In this document: positions 1 to 3,613 of the stretch, piece after piece | Layout: every line of letters starts with the position of its first letter | Numbering within the stretch: the first letter of the stretch is position 1 | From: Cyanobacteria bacterium UBA7753 | Lineage (GTDB): Bacteria > Cyanobacteriota > Vampirovibrionia > Gastranaerophilales > Gastranaerophilaceae | DNA: 7,109 bases | Direction of reading: 5' to 3' | Assembly (NCBI GenBank): GCA_002481545.1 | Contig: DLEF01000061.1 | Coordinates: forward strand, 1-7,109 | Notes under the pieces: model-generated | Told to the model about the DNA's origin: nothing | The model's database searches: none | What the model saw: the letters and a program-made list of their open reading frames with translations, nothing else | Made by a program: the position numbers and the translations under genes

Positions 1-159
1 TTACGTTTCGGTTTGGAAGACGGTGAAGAAAGAACATTAGAAGAGGTTGGGAATTTGTTTGGTGTAACCAGAGAACGCATTAGACAGATTGAAATTAAAG
101 CTTTACAAAAATTACGTGAACCGAACCGTCGCAAAAAATTAGAGGAATATAGAATATAA
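1..159 (+). CDS. rpoD: RNA polymerase sigma factor, primary type, C-terminal end (partial)
   Basis: The reading frame is open from base 1 and ends at TAA 157-159, giving the last 52 residues of a sigma-70 protein. Seen in the sequence: the region 4 helix-turn-helix, with TLEEVGNLFGVTRERIRQIE followed by ALQKLREP, and the LRFGLEDG lead-in typical of primary sigma factors. Region 4.2 recognises the -35 promoter element, and the recognition helix (TRERIRQIE) is intact. The 5' part of the gene lies outside the window. The group 1 (rpoD/sigA) call rests on the lead-in and on the tail that continues as NRRKKLEEYRI; a group 2 paralogue is possible because regions 1-3 are not visible. No intrinsic terminator follows directly; the first terminator-like hairpin on this strand is about 355 bases downstream. 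Confidence 0.9.
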   Translation, partial: LRFGLEDGEERTLEEVGNLFGVTRERIRQIEIKALQKLREPNRRKKLEEYRI

Positions 160-470
160 ACATTCGTAAAATAAAGAGACAGGCAAAACTTATCAGTTAT
201 TTAAAAAATGGATTGTCATATGTCCCTGAAATTGAGTTCTAAAAATTTTTGAAAAGTCGCTTATAACAATGGATATAGTAAAAGTCAAGTCAAAAATATA
301 ATATTAATCCTACACAATGGAAGACATCATGGTTTAATTTTCGCGTTTTATTGTCTAAAATGAAATAGCTATATAGCTTTGTAATAACACTTTCACATTT
401 CAAATGAACTTTCATAACTGTACTTATTATTCAAGTCGGTTAATAAACCGTAATATAAAAAAATAAGTGT
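160..470. other. Gene-free gap between rpoD and rpmG
   Basis: No supported gene lies here. The stretch is strongly AT-rich. It contains a perfect 12-bp palindrome (AGCTATATAGCT, 367-378) and a small hairpin (CGGTT 437-441 with AACCG 446-450), neither followed by a convincing U-tract. A TATAAT hexamer at 297-302 has no matching -35 box at the right distance. A 14-codon ATG frame at 208-252 has no ribosome binding site and is not called. Confidence 0.6.
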
Positions 471-499
471 TTGCAAAAAAAACATGTTTATCTTAAGAT
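471..499 (+). promoter_or_regulatory. Candidate sigma-70 promoter for the rpmG-trnW-secE-nusG unit
   Basis: TTGCAA (471-476) is separated by 17 bases from TAAGAT (494-499). Each hexamer matches the consensus at four of six positions, and the spacing is optimal. Predicted transcription would begin near 506, about 65 bases before rpmG. The region is AT-rich, so chance matches are common. This is the best placed candidate in the gap, but not a certain one. Confidence 0.45.
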
Positions 500-513
500 A
501 ATAACGCCGATAG

Positions 514-539
514 AAGAATGTGAAAACACATTCTTTTTT
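514..539 (+). terminator. Terminator-like hairpin upstream of rpmG
   Basis: AAGAATGTG (514-522) pairs perfectly with CACATTCTT (527-535) across an AAAA loop and is followed by more T residues to 539. The form is that of an intrinsic terminator on the + strand, although only three of nine pairs are G-C. It could end read-through from rpoD. If the promoter at 471-499 is used, the hairpin would instead lie at the very 5' end of the rpmG transcript, as an attenuator or 5' stabilising stem. Confidence 0.55.
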
Positions 540-570
540 AATAGAAAAAAATATAAAGGATGATAAAATA

Positions 571-738
571 ATGGGTATCAAAGGTAAAACAGACAAGATG
601 GTAGTTTTGGCTTGTGAAGATTGCAAGGAAAGAAACTACACTACAACTAAAAACAAAAAAACTAACAAGGAAAGATTATCCTTGAACAAATACTGTCCGA
701 CTTGCAAAAAGCACACAGTACACAAAGAGACCAAGTAA
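571..738 (+). CDS. rpmG: 50S ribosomal protein L33 (zinc-binding form)
   Basis: A 55-residue small basic protein of the large ribosomal subunit, close to the family's usual length of about 50. Visible features are MVVLACEDC near the N-terminus, a central Thr/Lys/Asn-rich strand (RNYTTTKNKKTNKERL) and LNKYCPTCKKHTVHKETK at the end. Cys15/Cys18 and Cys42/Cys45 form the four-cysteine zinc ribbon that marks the C+ form of L33; cysteine-free forms occur as zinc-independent paralogues. The start at 571 is chosen because AAAGGA (555-560) lies ten bases upstream and the protein then begins at normal L33 length. An in-frame ATG at 520 would add 17 residues encoded by the terminator-like hairpin. rpmG, trnW, secE, nusG is a conserved bacterial gene order, which supports the call. 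Confidence 0.96.
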   Translation: MGIKGKTDKMVVLACEDCKERNYTTTKNKKTNKERLSLNKYCPTCKKHTVHKETK

Positions 739-753
739 CAAGGCATTAGGCGA

Positions 754-783
754 TAGGGCACGGGGTAAAATACCTTGTCCCTA
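754..783 (+). other. Strong RNA hairpin between rpmG and tRNA-Trp
   Basis: Positions 754-767 pair with 771-783 over an AAA loop, giving 13 base pairs with one bulged C (759) and two G-U pairs. No U-tract follows, so it is not a terminator. It sits between the rpmG stop and the tRNA, where a processing stem or 3' end stabiliser would make sense. ACAAGG (738-743) could pair instead with CCTTGT (773-778), which excludes the main hairpin. Confidence 0.55.
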
Positions 784-804
784 ACAACTGAGCCGCTACA
801 ATGA

Positions 805-877
805 GCGTCCTTAGTTCAGTTGGTAGAACGTCGGTCTCCAAAACCGGATGTCGAGGGTTCGAGTCCTTCAGGGCGCG
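805..877 (+). tRNA. trnW: tRNA-Trp (CCA anticodon)
   Basis: A 73-base cloverleaf. The acceptor stem is GCGTCCT (805-811) with AGGGCGC (870-876), including one U-G pair, and the discriminator is G877. The D-stem is GTTC/GAAC. The anticodon stem TCGGT/ACCGG closes the loop CTCCAAA with CCA at 838-840. The T-arm is GAGGG, TTCGAGT, CCTTC. The 3' CCA is not encoded, so maturation needs RNase Z-type trimming and CCA addition. secE starts only 21 bases downstream, so tRNA 3' processing would set the 5' end of the downstream mRNA. A single tRNA-Trp gene beside secE is a widespread arrangement. Confidence 0.97.
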
Positions 878-898
878 AATTATATAAAAAGGAAGCAA

Positions 899-1096
899 AT
901 GAACGATACTTTAAACGGAATAATGAAATATTTAAAATCAGTCCGACTTGAATGGGCAAAGATAACATGGCCGGAAAGACGTCAAGTTATTGCCGAAACG
1001 CTGGCGGTTTTAGCAATCATCATTTTGTTCACGGTAGCAGTTTATTTGATTGATATTGTATTTAGAGCAATCTTAGGGTTAATCCCTTCAGTATAG
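899..1096 (+). CDS. secE: Preprotein translocase subunit SecE
   Basis: A 65-residue single-pass inner membrane protein. SecE clamps the two halves of SecY in the Sec translocon. The sequence shows an amphipathic N-terminal segment with the family signature (YLKSVRLEWAKITWPERRQV, residues 11-30), including the conserved K-x-TWP turn, then one hydrophobic helix at about residues 32-60. The length matches the short one-helix form found in most bacteria; E. coli has three helices. The start at 899 is preceded by AAAAAGGA (886-893). An in-frame upstream ATG at 848 lies inside tRNA-Trp and is rejected. nusG follows after 11 bases, the near-universal secE-nusG pair. Confidence 0.96.
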   Translation: MNDTLNGIMKYLKSVRLEWAKITWPERRQVIAETLAVLAIIILFTVAVYLIDIVFRAILGLIPSV

Positions 1097-1107
1097 GTGG
1101 AAAAAGA

Positions 1108-1812
1108 ATGGCAGCAAAGAAAACCGAAGAATATATACACGAAACAACAGGCGAAATGGATGCAATAAAAGATGCAACAGGTGCTGATAACACTGTTGTT
1201 CGTGAAAAAGAAGTTGAAGAAACAAAACCGGAAGCAAAAGCTGAAACTGCTGAACAACCGGTGGAACATAAGAAAAAATCTCATAAGAACGAAAAGAGAT
1301 GGTACATTGTTCACACATATTCAGGTTATGAAAACAAGGTAAAAAGCAACCTTGAAAAACGTATTGAATACATGAACATGTCAGATAAGATTTTCAGAGT
1401 AGAGGTTCCTCAAAAGACCGTTACTCAAATTAAAGGCGGAAAGAAACAAGAAAAAGACGAAAAGATTTTCCCCGGTTACGTTCTCGTTGAAATGATTATG
1501 GACGAAGACAGCTGGTATGTTGTCAGACACACCGCAGGTGTTACTAAGTTCGTCGGTTCCGCGAAAAGACCTATCCCTGCAAAAGACAGTGAAATCAAAA
1601 AGATTATCAACCGTGCAGGTTCACAAACTCAGAAAATTGAACTTGATGTCAAAGTCGGCGACAAAGTCAGAATCACATCAGGTCCGTTCTCTGAATTTAT
1701 CGGGGATATTACGGAAGTATTCCCTGACAAGTCTAAACTCCGTGCTAATGTTTCAATCTTCGGTCGTGAAACACCTGTTGAATTGGAATATAAGCAAATC
1801 CAAAAGATATAG
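1108..1812 (+). CDS. nusG: Transcription termination/antitermination protein NusG
   Basis: A 234-residue protein, longer than the roughly 180 residues of E. coli NusG. The NGN domain begins at KRWYIVHTYSGYE (residues 63-75) and includes FPGYVLVEM (121-129); this part binds the RNA polymerase clamp and coats the elongating enzyme. The KOW domain covers about residues 182-234 (VGDKVRITSGPFSEFIGDI), ends in PVELEYKQI, and contacts Rho or ribosomal S10. The extra length is a charged, Glu/Lys/Ala-rich N-terminal extension of about 62 residues with no predicted fold. AGGTGG lies a few bases before the ATG at 1108, and no better start exists near the NGN domain, so the extension is probably translated. 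A gene-free spacer of 336 bases separates it from rplK. Confidence 0.96.
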   Translation: MAAKKTEEYIHETTGEMDAIKDATGADNTVVREKEVEETKPEAKAETAEQPVEHKKKSHKNEKRWYIVHTYSGYENKVKSNLEKRIEYMNMSDKIFRVEVPQKTVTQIKGGKKQEKDEKIFPGYVLVEMIMDEDSWYVVRHTAGVTKFVGSAKRPIPAKDSEIKKIINRAGSQTQKIELDVKVGDKVRITSGPFSEFIGDITEVFPDKSKLRANVSIFGRETPVELEYKQIQKI

Positions 1813-2063
1813 CGAAATTACGGGCGGACGACACGAATGATAGTGAGTTAGTCCGAGGAGCGAAGGACGAAGTGAGTGGCAGGCGCAAGCCGAAACGAAC
1901 GACAGTCATGAGCGATAAGTAATTTCAAGAAGTCAGAATATAAACAGATGTTGGCTATAAAAGTAGGGTGCGATGTTTCGCACCAAATACGCATATCGAC
2001 TGAGACATGCCGACAAACGGAACACTAACGAAACTATTAAAAATTATTAAAATATTACTTGAA
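1813..2063. repeat. Intra-operon spacer with repeat-like sequence
   Basis: A stretch without a supported gene inside an otherwise compact operon. Positions 1814-1926 look richer in G and C than the rest of the spacer and are bounded by an 8-bp inverted repeat, GAAATTAC (1814-1821) and GTAATTTC (1919-1926), beginning one base after the nusG stop. Inside are short stems (CGGAC 1825-1829 with GTCCG 1851-1855, and GGC-GCAA-GCC at 1882-1891). The composition and inverted ends suggest an inserted non-coding repeat, but a dispersed copy is needed to prove it. No terminator is seen, so transcription probably continues into rplK. Confidence 0.4.
1963..1984 (+). repeat. REP-like palindrome with GTAG foot
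   Basis: GTAG (1963-1966) is followed directly by GGTGCGA (1967-1973), a four-base loop and TCGCACC (1978-1984), a perfect 7-bp stem. A GTAG tetranucleotide at the 5' foot of a short palindrome is the known signature of REP sequences mobilised by REP-associated tyrosine transposases (RAYTs). No transposase is present here. The call is by form only. Confidence 0.5.
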
Positions 2064-2088
2064 AATTGAACATGTGTATGTTTCAATT
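2064..2088 (+). other. Hairpin in the rplK leader
   Basis: AATTGAACAT (2064-2073) pairs with ATGTTTCAATT (2078-2088) over a GTGT loop, giving ten base pairs with one bulged T. It lies just before the L1-like element. TTGAAA (2059-2064) with TTCAAT (2082-2087) at 17-base spacing would also make a weak promoter overlapping the same bases. Which of the two is real cannot be decided from the sequence alone. Confidence 0.4.
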
Positions 2089-2101
2089 ATCTGTAGAGAA
2101 A

Positions 2102-2132
2102 GTGGAAGGGGGTTTCTCCCCGTCAGCACCAC
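2102..2132 (+). promoter_or_regulatory. L1-type ribosomal protein leader element, rplK copy
   Basis: A 31-nt RNA element. Outer stem GTGG (2102-2105) pairs with CCAC (2129-2132). An asymmetric internal loop has AA on one side and GTCAGCA on the other. The inner stem GGGG (2108-2111) pairs with CCCC (2118-2121). The Shine-Dalgarno AAAGGAG (2134-2140) starts two bases after the element, and the ATG is 16 bases after it. An equal-sized element precedes rplA. L1 is known to repress its own operon by binding an mRNA mimic of its 23S rRNA site; assigning this element to L1 is an inference from geometry and position. Confidence 0.65.
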
Positions 2133-2148
2133 GAAAGGAGAAAAATAA

Positions 2149-2574
2149 ATGGCAAAAAAAGTAGTAGGAAAAATTAAACTTCAGATTGAAGCGGGTAAAG
2201 CTAATCCTGCACCTCCGGTTGGTCCTGCATTAGGTCAACACGGTGTTAACATCATGGATTTTTGTAAACAATTCAATGCAAAAACTCAAGATAAAGCAGG
2301 TTATATCATTCCGGTAATTATAGACGTATATGAAGACAGAAGTTTCTCTTTTGTTATCAAATCGCCTCCGGCACCTATCTTGATTAAGAAGGCTCTTAAC
2401 TTATCTAAAGGTTCTTCAAACCCTAAGAAAGAAAAAGTAGCAGAAATCACAAGAGCGCAATTGGAAGAAATTGCTAAGATTAAGAAAGATGACTTAAACG
2501 CAAGAGATATAGACGCTGCAGTAGAAATGATTAAAGGTTCTTGCAGATCTATGGGCGTTACGGTAAAGGAATAG
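2149..2574 (+). CDS. rplK: 50S ribosomal protein L11
   Basis: A 141-residue protein, the standard L11 length. L11 binds the 23S GTPase-associated region with the L10-L12 stalk and is needed for factor-dependent GTP hydrolysis and, where RelA is present, its activation. The N-terminal domain has the proline-rich stretch NPAPPVGPALGQHGVNIMDF (residues 19-38). The C-terminal rRNA-binding domain ends with the family signature around ARDIDAAVEMIKGSCRSMGV (118-137). Start is ATG 2149 with a strong AAAGGAG eight bases upstream. The gene is followed after 57 bases by rplA, and that gap holds a second L1-type leader element. Nothing in the protein is unusual. Confidence 0.98.
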   Translation: MAKKVVGKIKLQIEAGKANPAPPVGPALGQHGVNIMDFCKQFNAKTQDKAGYIIPVIIDVYEDRSFSFVIKSPPAPILIKKALNLSKGSSNPKKEKVAEITRAQLEEIAKIKKDDLNARDIDAAVEMIKGSCRSMGVTVKE

Positions 2575-2586
2575 AATATATTTTAA

Positions 2587-2617
2587 ATGGAAGGACGTTA
2601 TCGTCCGTTACCACCAT
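2587..2617 (+). promoter_or_regulatory. L1-type ribosomal protein leader element, rplA copy
   Basis: This matches the rplK leader element in size and layout. Outer stem ATGG (2587-2590) pairs with CCAT (2614-2617). The internal loop is AA against GTTACCA. The inner stem GGACG (2593-2597) pairs with CGTCC (2602-2606) over a TTAT loop. Compared with the first copy, the closing pair changes from G-C to A-U and the inner stem differs while staying paired. The internal loop keeps its 2-by-7 shape and five of seven bases. AAAGGA (2619-2624) follows at once. Covariation of this kind supports a functional RNA, most simply a second L1 repressor site. Confidence 0.65.
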
Positions 2618-2631
2618 GAAAGGAAAATAAA

Positions 2632-3357
2632 ATGGCAAAATTGACAAAAAGACAAAAAAAAGTAAATGAATTAATGGAAGGTTTTGAACAACCATCCAGC
2701 ATAAAACCTGCTATTGAAAAATTGCAGGAGGTATCTAAAGCAGTGTCAAAATTCGACGAAACAGTTGAATGCCACATGAGATTAGGTATCGATGTAAAGC
2801 ATGCCGATCAACAAATCAGATCAACTGTCGTATTACCGGCAGGGCTTGGTAAAGAAGTTCGTGTTTGCGTTATCGCAAAAGGTTCTAAGGTAGACGATGC
2901 AAAGGCAGCAGGTGCTGATTATGCAGGTACCGAAGATATCTTGGACAAAATCGCAGGCGGTTGGTTTGAATTTGATACCTTGATTGCAACACCTGATTGT
3001 ATGGGTATGTTAGGTAAATTAGGTAGAGTATTAGGACCTAAAGGCTTGATGCCAAACCCTAAGACCGGAACAGTTACTCAAGATGTTGCTGCAGCGGTTA
3101 AGGCAGCTAAAGCAGGTAAAGTTGAATTTCGTGCCGATAAACAAGGTATGATTCACTGCCCTGTAGGCAAGATTAAATTTTCAACAGAAGATTTGACAAA
3201 GAACTTTGCAACTTTGGCAGACGCTATTTTGAAAGCTAAACCATCATCAGCAAAAGGTACATTTGTTAAGTCAGTATATATTACCACAACTATGGGCCCT
3301 GGTATTAAGTTAGATAACAGAAATCTGGCTGCCGAGGTTAAGGAAATAGTCGGGTAA
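2632..3357 (+). CDS. rplA: 50S ribosomal protein L1
   Basis: A 241-residue protein, near the usual 230-235. L1 forms the mobile stalk at the ribosomal E site and helps release deacylated tRNA; it also represses its own operon by binding mRNA. Visible features are the core signature ATPDCMGMLGKLGRVLGPKG (residues 119-138) continuing as LMPNPKTGTV, then KVEFRADKQGMIHCPVGK (163-180), and the RNA-contacting TTTMGPG (218-224) near the C-terminus. All expected RNA-binding elements are intact. ATG 2632 has AAAGGA seven bases upstream. In most bacteria rplJ and rplL follow; here a terminator ends the unit 27 bases after the stop. Confidence 0.98.
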   Translation: MAKLTKRQKKVNELMEGFEQPSSIKPAIEKLQEVSKAVSKFDETVECHMRLGIDVKHADQQIRSTVVLPAGLGKEVRVCVIAKGSKVDDAKAAGADYAGTEDILDKIAGGWFEFDTLIATPDCMGMLGKLGRVLGPKGLMPNPKTGTVTQDVAAAVKAAKAGKVEFRADKQGMIHCPVGKIKFSTEDLTKNFATLADAILKAKPSSAKGTFVKSVYITTTMGPGIKLDNRNLAAEVKEIVG

Positions 3358-3383
3358 GACAACAGATTGTTGGTTGATACTTT

Positions 3384-3415
3384 GGGGTTGATTCAATTTT
3401 TCAACCCCTTTTTTT
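3384..3415 (+). terminator. Intrinsic terminator of the rplK-rplA unit
   Basis: GGGGTTGA (3384-3391) pairs perfectly with TCAACCCC (3401-3408) across a nine-base loop, followed by seven T residues (3409-3415). This is a clear rho-independent terminator on the + strand. The opposite strand lacks a T-run after the stem, so it would not serve infB coming the other way. Confidence 0.93.
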
Positions 3416-3476
3416 ATGCATTTTTTACAAGGAATGTAAGGAATAATTATACGTCTATTTGTAGCAAAAAAAATCG

Positions 3477-3549
3477 GTAGGTCGGCATTACTATGCCGAC
3501 AAAGAATTAAATCTGTATCAGAATTGTCGGATTGGTAAATCCTACCTAC
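3477..3549. repeat. Inverted pair of REP-like units (REPIN-type element)
   Basis: Two 25-base units face each other. The left runs 3477-3501 on +; the right runs 3549-3525 on -. They match at 19 of 25 positions. Both begin GTAGGT at the outer end, finish CCGACA at the inner end, and contain their own palindrome: GTCGGCAT/ATGCCGAC (3481-3488/3493-3500), and GGATT/AATCC (3529-3533/3538-3542). A 23-base AT-rich spacer separates them. Paired inverted REPs with GTAG feet are the definition of a REPIN. It lies in the convergent gap between rplA and infB, a typical site for such elements. Confidence 0.65.
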
Positions 3550-3613
3550 ATATTTTATTCTATTGCATAATAATCTATTGAACGGATTTGAAAAAATTAA
3601 AAAGGGGTACTCA

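Noticed and set aside
208..252. 14-codon ATG frame after rpoD
   Set aside because: There is no ribosome binding site and it is too short to support.
520..570. Extended 72-residue start for rpmG
   Set aside because: The extra 17 codons come from the terminator-like hairpin and its flank; L33 length and the AAAGGA at 555-560 favour the start at 571.
393..626. 77-codon open frame on - upstream of rpmG
   Set aside because: It overlaps the true rpmG start region antisense and has no family resemblance; it looks like AT-rich chance coding.
848..898. Upstream in-frame start for secE
   Set aside because: It lies within tRNA-Trp; the SecE family length and the ribosome binding site at 891 point to 899.
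1042..1318. Two open frames on - over secE/nusG
   Set aside because: They are antisense shadows of the charged NusG N-terminus.
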